Below are positions 50,300 through 60,714 of a stretch of 64,000 nucleotides of DNA, piece by piece. The DNA is from Sphagnum compactum. Lineage: Eukaryota; Bryophyta; Sphagnopsida; Sphagnales. The stretch lies in NCBI GenBank assembly GCA_965153455.1, contig OZ234498.1, forward strand, positions 124,001-188,000. The letters are read 5' to 3'. How positions within the stretch are numbered: position 1 is the stretch's first letter; each line of letters begins with the position of its first letter. A program made the translations under genes and the position numbers. The notes beneath the pieces were generated by a model. The model searched no databases and was not told the DNA's origin. It saw only the letters and a list, made by a program, of their open reading frames with translations.

Positions 50300-53090
50300 C
50301 TACCTACATCTATTGAAACATTGACTACTCTTCAACACTTCAATTTATCCATGTGTTCAAAGTTACAAGCGTTACCTACATCTATTAACAAGTTAATTGC
50401 ACTTCAAGAGTTGGATTTGTCAAATTGTTCGCAATTGAAAGAGTTACCTACATCTATTGACAAATTGACTAGCCTTCAAAATTTGGATTTGTCGTGGTGC
50501 TCACAATTGAAGCAGTTACCTAGATCTATTGACAAATTGACTGGCCTTCAAAATTTGTATTTGTCAGGGTGCTCGCAGTTGAAGGAGTTACCTACATCTA
50601 TTGACAAATTGACTGCCCTTCAATTGTTGAATTTGTCACAATGTTCGGAGTTGAAGGAGTTACCTACATCTATTGACAAATTGACTAGCCTTCAAAATTT
50701 GTATTTGTCAGGGTGCTCGCAGTTGAAGGAGTTACCTACATCTATTGACAAATTGACTGCCCTTCAATTGTTGAATTTGTCACAATGTTCGGAGTTGAAG
50801 GAGTTACCTACATCTATTAACAAATTGACTGGCCTTCAAAATTTGTATTTGTCAGGGTGCTCGCAGTTGGAGGAGTTACCTACATCTATTGACAAATTGA
50901 GTGGCCTTCAACATTTGGATTTATCATGGTGCTCGCAGTTGAAGGAGTTACCTACATCTATTGACAAATTGACTGGCCTTCAAAATTTGGATTTGTCAGG
51001 GTGCTCGGAGTTGAAGGAGTTACCTACATCTATTGACAAATTGACTAGCCTTCAACATTTGGATTTGTCATGGTGCTCGCAGTTGAAGGAGTTACCTACA
51101 TCTATTGACAAATTGACTGCCCTTCAATTGTTGAATTTGTCACAATGTTCGGAGTTGAAGGAGTTACCTACATCTATTGACAAATTGACTAGCCTTCAAA
51201 ATTTGTATTTGTTAGGGTGCTTGCAGTTGAAGGAGTTACCTACATCTATTGACAAATTGATTGGCCTTCAAAATTTGTATTTGTCAGGGTGCTCGCAGTT
51301 GAAGGAGTTACCTACATCTATTGACAAATTGACTGGCCTTCAAAATTTGTATTTGGCAGGGTGCTCGCAGTTGAAGGAGTTACCTACATCTATTGATAAA
51401 TTGACTGGCCTTCAAAATTTGTATTTGTCAGGGTGCTCGCAGTTGAGGGAGTTACCTACATCTATTGACAAATTGACTGGCCTTCAAAATTTGTATTTGT
51501 CAGGGTGCTCGCAGTTGAAGGAGTTACCTACATCTATTGACAAATTGACTAGCTTTCAACATTTGTATTTGTCAGGGTGCTCTAGTTGAAGGAGTTACCT
51601 ACATCTATTAACAAATTGACTGCCCTTCAGAATTTGTATTTGTCAGGGTGCTCGGAGTTGAAGGAGTTACCTACATCTATTGACAAATTGACTACCCTTC
51701 AATTGTTGAATTTTTCAAAATGTTCGCAGTTGAAGGACTTACCTACATCTATTGACAAATTGACTACCCTTCAATTGTTGAATTTTTCAAAATGTTCGCA
51801 ATTGAAGGAGTTACCTACATCTATTGACAAATTGACTAGCCTTCAAAATTTGGATTTGTCAGGGTGTTCGTAGTTGAAGGAGTTACCTACATCTATTGAC
51901 AAATTGACTGGCCTTCAAAATTTGTATTTGTCAGGGTGCTCGCAGTTGAAGGAGTTACCTAGATCTATTGACAAATTGACTGCCCTTCAGAATTTGTATT
52001 TGTCAGGGTGCTCGCAGTTGAAGGAGTTACCTACATCTATTGACAAATTGACTGGCCTTCAATCGTTGAATTTGTCAAAATGCTCGCAATTGAAGGAGTT
52101 ATCTACATCTATTGACAAATTGACTGGCCTTCAACATTTGGATTTGTCATGGTGCTCGCAGTTGAAGGAGTTACCTACATCTATTGACAAATTGACTGGC
52201 CTTCAACATTTGGATTTGTCATGGTGCTCGCAGTTGAAGGAGTTACCTACATCTATTGACAAATTGACTGGCCTTTAACATTTGGATTTGTCATGGTGCT
52301 CGCAGTTGAAGGAGTTACCTACATCTATTGACAAATTAACTACCCTTCAATTGTTGAATTTTTCAAAATGTTCGGAATTGAAGGAGTTACCTACATCTAT
52401 TGACAAATTGACTGCCCTTCAATCGTTGAATTTGTCACAATGTTCGGAGTTGAAGGAGTTACCTACATCTATTGACAAATTGACTAGCCTTCAAAATTTG
52501 TATTTGTCAGGGTGCTTGCAGTTGAAGGAGTTACCTACATCTATTGACAAATTGACTGGCCTTCCACATTTGGATTTGTCATGGTGCTCGCAGTTGAAGG
52601 AGTTACCTACATCTATTGACAAATTAACTACCCTTCAATTGTTGAATTTTTCAAAATGTTCGCAGTTGAAGGAGTTACGTACATCTATTGACAAATTGAC
52701 TGCCCTTCAATCGTTGAATTTGTCACAATGTTCGGAGTTGAAGGAGTTACCTACATCTATTGACAAATTGACTAGCCTTCAAAATTTGTATTTGTCAGGG
52801 TGCTTGCAGTTGAAGGAGTTACCTACATCTATTGACAAATTGACTGCCCTTCAATCGTTGAATTTGTCAAAATGCTCGCAATTGAAGGAGTTACCTACAT
52901 CTATTGACAAATTGACTGCCCTTCAATTGTTGAATTTGTCACAATGTTCGGAGTTGAAGGAGTTACCTACATTTATTGACAAATTTACTGCCCTTCAATC
53001 GTTGAATTTGTCAGAATGCTTGCAATTGAAGGAGTTACCTACATATATTGACAAATTGACTACCCTTCAATTGTTGAATTTGTCACAATG
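50300..53090 (+). repeat. 72-bp coding LRR minisatellite, 39 units (copy 2)
   Basis: Same unit as copy 1. A higher-order pattern is visible in the distal half: the run TTLQLLNF, TALQSLNL, TSLQNLYL occurs as units 29-31 and again as 33-35, pointing to block duplications of about 288 bp. The last units (38-39) are the most diverged (LPTFIDKF, LPTYIDKL), as expected at an array edge. Confidence 0.93.
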
Positions 53091-53139
53091 CTCGGATGTT
53101 GAGAAGACACATTTCAATCCCAGTAAGCCAACTTTGTGA

Positions 53140-53512
53140 ATGCTTCAAGCCAACCTAGAAAGACAATAGACAGATGATTTTCAGCCAGTCTTCAAATGGA
53201 GAGCAACAATTGTTGGAAAACTTGTGATGATTCTTTGATCAATAGTCTCGTGTGAGTGTACATCTTAATCCTCTACATCTGTTTTGTGCACCTCACAAAG
53301 AAGTCACAAACTGATGGAGGAATGAAAAATGACAACTAACTTACTTCTGCCGCTTGTAAAAGTGCTAGCAGCTAAGTCGACAACAATTTGTGACTTTATA
53401 GTTGGTGATTTTGTAAAGAGCAGAACTCGTGCACAATATGAAGATTATGCAGAAATTCTCAACCTGTTCCGAGGTCCAAAATGCCAATATATATTATGAT
53501 AATGTTCAAGAT
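53140..53512. other. 3' flank of HNL copy 2
   Basis: Presumed 3' UTR and intergenic DNA. No other feature seen. Confidence 0.5.
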
Positions 53513-54530
53513 TAGCGGCAAACTTGAAGTACCTCTCCCAAGGCAGTGCGCCACTCCTCGTAAGATTGGCAAGTCGCCGTCCAGTCGCTATTCCTCACCG
53601 CACTGCCTGCTTCCTCGTTGAATTCCTCAAATCGTGTTTTCAGGTCGCTTAGACATTCAGGTATAGCAGCCAAGTGTGTTTCTAGCACTTCGGATTCACA
53701 GGAGCGTGTCCGGAACACAAGATGCCCCTGCGTCACCAATTTTCATGAATGTCTTGTATGTACACAGAGCTCTGATGTTCTGTAGTTCAGCACACTGGGA
53801 AACAATGTTCCGAATTTCAGGCATAGAATTCTGCAAAAAAATGGATAATTTAATTGGTACTTGGACTTACCCATTGCCAATCAAGGTTGAAATAGGTCTT
53901 CAGATTGGTAGCGATCGGCGTGATCTGGGCCTGGTGGGTCGACCCCAAGCAATCCCGCTGCGTGACGGTTAGCGCGTCTTTTGTGCAATGGTTGTAAACC
54001 CTCTTCCTTCTCAAAGCAGGATAGCAGCAAATCCTGATCTCCAATACTGCAGCAACCATGTGCCTTAAGGATTTCCAAGAAGCGCTTGGGATCAAGTAGC
54101 CTGAGCTCCTCTAGCTTCTCCACTTCCGAATTGTTCCAGAGATATGCAACGTCTTCTCCATGGAGCGGCGGTGTCCACCATCCATCAGCTGATGGAAATG
54201 AGTCGACATAGACTAGGGCGCTTTTCCCCTTGCCTGGGACTTTGTAGGATGTAGAAAGCTGGGTGGGTGCAGAGTCCATAACCACACAATTTCCTTAAAT
54301 GCAATGACAACTTTTCAGAGGGTTATATGATGTGCAGATTCACCATGAGTTCCGTAAGTAATATAAACAGAACAGCCCAACAGTGAAGAAGCATCAAGAA
54401 TATGAAGAAGCATCAAGAATAGATATGAAAAAGTACCTTCGGAACTACTGTTGGGAGTGGTGTAATACCTCGTGATCCAGTGCTGGCCTGCCCTGTGGAC
54501 GTTGTCTCCTGTGATAAAAGACCATCCATG
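53513..54530 (-). pseudogene. Unidentified minus-strand gene, probably broken
   Basis: I do not recognise this gene. Protein-like frames run right to left. A Ser/Thr-rich segment (about 54437-54530) ends at a good donor. Next comes 53881-54285, with acidic and aromatic stretches (KSALVYVDSFPSADGWW, HGEDVAYLWNN, ELRLLDPKRFLEILKAHG). A donor lies near 53868 and an acceptor near 53833, then a segment containing EIRNIVSQCAELQNIRALC and, in another frame, LKTRFEEFNEEAGSAVRN to a stop at about 53514. The best-looking segments change frame near 53960 and near 53740, so either there are unseen small introns or the gene is decayed. Base composition is richer in GC than the DNA to the left. Confidence 0.35.
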
Positions 54531-54592
54531 TTGTCACAAGACCTTATGGCACCAGTTATCTTACGATAAAATGCAATTGTCTCTCTGTCTGA

Positions 54593-54842
54593 CTACGGCA
54601 TGAGTATCCTCAGAACACACAGACATTCAGATCTTAATGGAACAAAATCAAGCTTCCCTTCCCTTACCATCCACTCAGTCTAGAACAACATGAACAGAAG
54701 CAAAAAAAGAAAAAAGAAAAAACTACGGCATGAAGTATCCTCGGAACACACAGACATTGAGATCTTAATGGAACAAAATCAAGCTTCCCTTCCCACCCAC
54801 TCAGTCTAGAACAACACGAACAGAAGCAAAGAAACGGAACAT
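54593..54842 (+). repeat. 130-bp tandem duplication
   Basis: CTACGGCATGA begins at 54593 and 54723. The two units are nearly identical and share ATCAAGCTTCCCTTCCC and ACTCAGTCTAGAACAACA. Confidence 0.9.
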
Positions 54843-54895
54843 CGATCTAAAGCTTTGATTTTCTACACCCATATGATGCCTTCCAGGTATATGAC

Positions 54896-55625
54896 CTGAG
54901 CAGCAGTTTTTTTATTGGCGAAATATTGCCAAATTGGGAAATTTAGTATGGAAAATTTGAAAATGAAGTGTCTCTTGGGATTTTGGATCGCCGGGAATCA
55001 GAAGAAAATGAGAAAAATCGACGTATTTTTACATTTCCTTTCTGTAAGTAGCCAAAACTATACAAGGATGACTAATCTTTTTTTACTTGAGATATGATTT
55101 ACATCCAGATTTGGCTAAATCTTCCTATGGATGATCTCCACTTTTGCTAGACCTTCCTTTGGATGGTCACCACCTTGGCTAAATTACAAAAGCCCTAAGA
55201 AAAACACTGCTCAGGACTGTCGAATTCCTGAAGTTTCGGTCCACTAGCTCAGACCATACAGCACAAACTGTCAGTGTACTGCAGTTTTTGCAATAAACTA
55301 TTGACGTTTGTGGAGCACATGGGTAATCAGCAGCCTTTTTTTATTGGCGATATCGCCAATTTGTGGAATTAAATTTGGAATATTTTTAAAAAGTGTTTTG
55401 AGGGAGTTTTAATCGCCAGAAATTAAAAAAATAGAGGAGAAAATCCTCCAAATTCCTACATTTGGTTTCACGTATATAGACAACCACATACAAGGATGAT
55501 TTAAGTTATGTACTTTGTATTTGCATTACAGCCAGATTTGGTTAAATCTTCATTGTGGACAATTGCCACTTTTGCTGGATCGTCCAAGTTCCTTGGGTTG
55601 ATCGCCACCTTGGCTAAATTACCAA
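54896..55625 (+). repeat. Diverged ~430-bp direct duplication
   Basis: 54896-55190 and 55327-55625 are related. Both start CAGCAG then TTTTTATTGGCGA, run through ACAAGGATGA and CAGATTTGG(C/T)TAAATCTTC, and end CCACCTTGGCTAAATTAC. They are well diverged, and no coding signal is seen. Confidence 0.75.
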
Positions 55626-57769
55626 ATTCCTAAAACAAACCGCTGGTGAAGAGTAAGGACTCAGGAGTAGCATTCAAGTAAAATCTTGGAAACAAATCGG
55701 TAAGCAATTATGTCCACTGTACGTGGCTAGTCTTACTTTCCATCCTACTGCAGTTACTGTAGTAGGGGGGGTTGGGGGGGGATTTTTTTCATTGTTCCTT
55801 TGTTCCTGACATGTTCCCTTTAAGTTCTCAATGGGTTCTCATCAGGTTCCCAATGTGTTCCCAATAGCACCTCGCTTTAATCCCATATGTTTTGCCAAAG
55901 TCCTCCCCTTAATCAACTATATGATTGGGCCAAAGGGAGAGGCACTTCATATTTCCCCTTCATCTTCTATAGTTTCAACTTATTTCTGTGATGGGCCAAT
56001 TGCAGAAGAGTTGGAGTTGTGAGGCGCCCCCAACTAGTTAATGTGAAACCGAATAATAAGAAGTACCCCCAATTCATAATTGGAATATTCAGCCTAGGCC
56101 AAAACGGGGAACAAATAGTCAATGTAAGATTAAAAATTCTGCTTAGCCAATGAGGTGATGCTATAGGCACCCAAGAGGTTAAGATTTCTTTTTCTTTTGG
56201 GTAGGGAGGGGGAATGTTGGTTTTTCCCCTTTTTTTTGTTGTTCCCAATGTGTTCCAATCAAGCTCCCAAGGGGTTCTCCTCAAGTTCTCAAATGGTTCT
56301 TAAGTTCTTTTTGTGTTCCAACTGAGTTCCCAAGATGTTCCACAATATGTTCCTCATAGCACCATGCACTTTTATCCCATATGGTTTGCCCAAAGGTTCC
56401 ATCTGTTCACTCATATTCATGGGCCAAAGGAGAGGCTCCCTGTACTCCTATCGCGAGAGTAACAAATCTCTATTCTGAGAACTGTCAGATGTTTCAACTA
56501 TTTTATTTGAGATGGGCCAATCAAATTGGATAATTTTTTAAAATTTTAATTTGGGAATCAGCCCCCATATAATTAATACAAACATGAATAAGCCCCCAAC
56601 CTCCTTGCGTATAGGAGAAGGTTTTGTTGCCAGAACCTTCCGGATTTGAGGTCCCACCCGAAGTCAGTAGGCCAAGGGAAGGGGCCGAAAATTCAGAAGG
56701 TTTTACGAGTGAAACCTTCACCTACATAAAGATCAGCTATATTTTGTTTAATCTTTTGTTCATATCTTTATCTTTTATTGTTATTTTCTTTTTCCTTTTT
56801 TTCACTTTCTGTGCCTTTGCCATAATCTAAACTAATTCATTTTTTATTTTATTTTTCTTTTTGTGCCTCTGCCATAACCTAAAGCAGCTGATGGTGAAAC
56901 GTCTTTGCCATGTCTCCATTTCCATTTCTTGTTCATTCGAACAATTCTTCCTTGTTTATGCAAGTTCTCCTTTCTCGCAATGTTGTTTTCATTGTGCGAG
57001 ATCAATGATGCAACACAATGTGTCTTCTTCAGTTCTTGTTTGAGCGAATTTTTCAGTGGAGTACTTTATTTTGCATCTTCATTTCTTGTTTGTGAATAGT
57101 TCGACGGTGGAACGCACTTTCGCTTTCTTCCTTTTTTTTGTCGAAGCTATGTGCGCATATGTTGGTAATGTGTGTAAACACTGGCAGTGTAGCAGCTTCA
57201 TCACCAATTCCCTCTTCTTTTTAAGTGCATTTTTTTTCTTGTTTCATTTCTTGTTCTTTTTTTTCATAGAATTTGTTGTGTTTTTTTTACAGGTCTTTTT
57301 CAAGGTCGATGTTTGTATCGACTCTTGCAATATTGCTTCCCAACATGTTTTGTTTTTCTGGTTCTTTATGCACCCTTGTTGTAAAAGTGAGTTGTTGTTA
57401 CACAACTTATAGAGCTTTCTACATCTTTTTTTCCTTGCAAGTTTGACACCTTTTTGGTTTAGCGAACTATGCGTCAAAATCAAAATTTTCTATTTCTTGG
57501 TAGTATTTTTTTACATGAGCTTAATACAAAGGAGAAGAAAATACAAATAGTGCAGCGTTTACTCCTCAGGTAGGGCCCGTCTTCGGAAAGCTTTTTCTCT
57601 CTAGAGTTTAGGGTGGAAATTACTTCGGAAAATTGAGGTGCATACTTAATTGCAGTCTGTTTCTCCTCCTAGATCCTGGGACGGGCGTCCAGTTGAAAGG
57701 ACCACATTCCTCGCTTACATCTCATATGCAGCGCTAAATTGATGCATTCCTCGCTTGATCGTTCGTGCA
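55626..57769. other. Intergenic, no gene seen
   Basis: It has G-runs at 55768-55786. From 55795 to 56400 there are many irregular repeats of GTTCCCAATGTGTTCC-like words. The 56.7-57.5 kb part is T-rich, with hydrophobic open frames that reflect base composition rather than protein. No gene recognised. Confidence 0.45.
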
Positions 57770-60374
57770 CTGATTGTAAAGGTCAAACTCTGCAGTACAT
57801 TTGTAATTACTGTCCACACAGAGATTGAGTCCAGGAATAAAACGCACTTCAACAGGTTGCTGTGTTGTCTTTTGCTTCCTGATAATGTAGACGAACTTGC
57901 AAGAGTATCGCAGGCCAGAGAAGATTCTAATAAGACGGTTCAGCGATTTTGTCTGGCGACATGAGCGATTGGCAGAGCAGAATAAAGGGATTATAATTCC
58001 ACCACTTTGAGAAGAGCGCTGTTGGTATGTCTACAATCCAGTCCTAGAGAATTGTTTCTATGTCTATTTTTAGGGAACTTCATAAAGGCCCCATGTGTCA
58101 GTTCCTTTATGAGTTTGAGAGGATACTTCGATTTGCAGAGAAGTTCCGGTTCAGTACCGGGTTCATTGAGGTTCGGCAGCGAGCATTAGATGCCTTTCTG
58201 AACCGCATTGCTACACATCCGCAGTTGTGCACGAGGGAGGATCTCAGGAACTTTCTGCAGGCTGACGAGGAAGTCTGGATAGGTGTAATCCACTCTCAAT
58301 TCCTCTGCAAGCAAGTTAGAGTTGTTGGAGATTTTGATATCCAAGTTTGACAAGGAGAAGGAGCAGACATGAGAGAGAAAGATGAGATTATTTATCTACT
58401 GATTATAGTGTAAAGATACCTATCAAGGAAAGAAACATAGATTCTGCAGAGGTGGCAGGTCTGATTACTGGGTCCTCATTCTTCATAACCTATTGACCTT
58501 ATGGTGTTTGCATTTGTTATTCCAATCACTTAGACCATGGAGAGAGCAAGGTCTGTGGAGGGTATCATTTTCAAGAAAACAAGCCCAGTGACTTCATGCA
58601 GATATTCAAGGTAATGCCCAGGCATCTTCATGTAGCATGTACTAAAGAATAGGGGGCTTCTTGGACAAGTGGCTCACTGTTTGGGTTTTGTTGACGGGCC
58701 ATCTTGATTCTTCTTCTGAACCAGGATATGCAAGCAAAAGAGAGTGATGCGGTGCTAGGAAAGGACAAGCTAGTGGAGAGATCTGAGTATGAGAAGTTGA
58801 AACACTATGTTGTGGAACTTGAGGACCATTTAGCAGAGGTGCAACAGCAGTCTATGAAGTTAGTCAAATGGCAAGAAGGTCCCACTACATCTCATTTCTT
58901 ACTGTCGATTTTGCAGCATATCTACCTGGACCTTGTTTTCTTTGCTGGATTTCTCTTGTTGATGTATATTTATACTCAAAACCACCATCAATGTTTGTGG
59001 TTAATTTGGGTCAGAGTCATTACTCTCATAATTAGTGTTCCTGGTCTTTTGTTTTTGCAGAGCTGGGCCAGGTTTTGTCTGGCTTTGGAAAGTCTGTGAA
59101 ACTTCTTGGCAACTGTGAGGGTGGATCTCTTGGAAAAGCTTCTGCTGACTTGCAGACAATAGGAGGGCTGACTGGATGTGACAGTTGACTGTGCAGGTTT
59201 TCAAAGGCATGAACTCCCTTGTTATTATGGTTTGTTTGTGGCCACAGGGGCTTTGATTTGCTATTGAGTTTTGAAGAGCCACTTAAGGAGTATGTGTGCA
59301 CCATGCAAGCCATTGAGGTATTACACTGTTTTCCATCATCTTTTGAACTCTTTTTCTTTGACAGGTGATTTTGGTTTGTGTTGGTCTTTTTACTTCAATT
59401 GGTGAGTCATTGATTGGAGAGGCTGTTGTACTTTCATGCCTGAATGTCTTTGGATTTGATCAGAGTTCAAGTCTCCAATTGAAGGGCTGAATTGTGGGAG
59501 TAACCCAGGTGGTGATGGCAGACAGAGCACAAGCCTACCGGTAGCATCGAGAGCTGAATAAAACTTCAAAGTTGAAAGAACTCAACCTGTACACATTTGG
59601 CCTCTTCTCTGACAGTTTTGTATTTATCTGTTGGAAAGGTCCTAACAAAAGATATGACCCTTCAGTCTGGGGCACTTCTCTTCAATATCTCTGGTCTTGC
59701 TGTGGGCTAAGCACCTGGTCCATGGCTGCCAGGCTGCAGAAACAGGAGTGATATGAATACTTATTTGTGTATATCATGCCATCCACTAAGACCTACTTAG
59801 CTTTAGTTAAAGCACAAGCTTGCAAGAAAGTATCAGCTTCAGCACATAGCTTATAGAGAAATCTCATTCTTATGAGTTGTCACCCTGGGATTGTAAGATA
59901 GTTGGTGTCACTTAACTTCCAATTAACTTAAGTGACAAATAGGTGATTTGGTTTGTAAAGATGGGGGAATAGTGATTGATTTTATGTCAAAGTACACCTC
60001 TCTGATTGTTTATCACATGCTTCTGGAGAGGGCAGAGAAAAGCTAAAGCTGTTGAGGCCAGACAGGGCAGGCAAGGCAGAGGCAGAGGTCACAGAAGTAA
60101 GTGTGGTAAAGGAAGGTCATCATTGCAGTGCTTGCTGTTTTTGTGTGTATTGCCACTGGAGTTCCTGTTTCAAATACTGATTTAGTCTTTCTTTGCCTGC
60201 TGGCAGATAAAGGACCAAAGTGATGAGGCAAAACTGCGGCATGAAGAAATAGTTAGGCTAATGGAGAAAGGTATGGTACAGTTTCATGAAGCTAAAACAC
60301 ATGACTTAGGACTAGTCCTCCATAACTTCACTCACACACAGGCCCAACTGACCTCTGACACTGCTGATGCCTGA
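57770..60374 (+). pseudogene. Sorting nexin 2 (SNX2-like) pseudogene
   Basis: Plant SNX2 is a PX-BAR retromer sorting protein on endosomes. Recognisable exons in order: PX end at about 57893-58010 ([17 protein letters not shown], then SDFVW); 58139 to about 58281 (EKFRFSTGFIEVRQRALDAF, then FLQADEE); a short piece near 58567-58609 ending SDFMQIFK; 58725-58878 (EYEKLKHYVVELEDHLAE); from 59061 (ELGQVLSGFGKSVKLLG); about 59258-59317 (FEEPLKEYV); from 59509 (ADRAQAYR, then HRELNKTSKLKELNL); and 60207-60374 (IKDQSDEAKLRHEEIV to ADA). Lesions: a frameshift after IIIPPL in PX, a frameshift before SDFMQIFK, an in-frame TAG at 59542 and a TGA at 60372 where the family has Trp. Exons keep their order with introns between them, so it is a duplicated, not retroposed, copy. 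The N-terminal part before PX was not found. Confidence 0.85.
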
Positions 60375-60491
60375 CAGACTGATACATGGCTTATGGCAGA
60401 TGTGAATCTTTCTGAACAGCCTATATATGAGTTTGTAAAATTATCCATCTACCTATTATCAACCAGATGTTGGTAATATGATTAGTGATGA

Positions 60492-60630
60492 GACACTTGC
60501 TAAAGATTGTATGAAGGACCTGCAAATTGTTGGTTGGACACTCAGACACTTGCCAAAGATTGTAGGAAGGACCTGCAAATTGTTGGTTGGACACTCAGAC
60601 ACTTGCCAAACATTGTATGAAGGACCTGGA
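60492..60630 (+). repeat. 53-bp tandem repeat, three units
   Basis: GACACTTGC(C/T)AAA starts at 60492, 60545 and 60598, an exact 53-bp period. Each unit carries GAAGGACCTG. The last unit leads into a short coiled-coil-like frame (LETRQLDMEERHLKQQEEHF, about 60630-60700) of unknown origin. Confidence 0.9.
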
Positions 60631-60714
60631 ATTGGAGACACGACAGCTGGATATGGAAGAACGACACCTGAAGCAACAAGAGGAGCATTTCATGATTTTG
60701 CAGGCAAACTCTAG

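Larger units (their letters stand above)
45763..53139 (+). pseudogene. HNL copy 2, LRR array broken by frameshift and stops
   Basis: Exons as in copy 1: 45763-45792 (inferred), 46007-46311, 46629-47034, 47328-47480, 48841-49890, then LRR from 50030. The hydrolase exons are identical to copy 1. The NB-ARC exon differs at two bases, one of them coding (Gln to Arg, LQIW to LRIW). The LRR array has 39 units against 20. A one-base shortening at about 51580 shifts the frame and stops at 51587-51589. After the shift, TAG at 51871-51873 and TAA at 52276-52278 each replace a Gln codon (CAG, CAA) of the consensus. The frame then runs to a natural-looking end at 53139. As it stands, the gene would give a protein of 18 LRRs with intact hydrolase and NB-ARC, so a truncated receptor is possible. 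Copy 1 lacks the two units carrying the frameshift (143 bp). Confidence 0.85.

Noticed and set aside
4904-53139. Both HNL copies being an exact assembly duplication
   Set aside because: Substitutions, the 67-bp minisatellite, LRR unit number, the left arms and the 3' flanks all differ, so the copies are not one locus pasted twice; a haplotype artefact cannot be excluded without reads.
55768-55786. G-quadruplex from G-runs
   Set aside because: Only two long G-runs separated by TT; four tracts can be counted only by splitting the runs, which is too weak.
57056-57412. Possible small membrane protein
   Set aside because: Its hydrophobicity comes from T-rich sequence; no conserved motif, and stops follow in the flanking frames.
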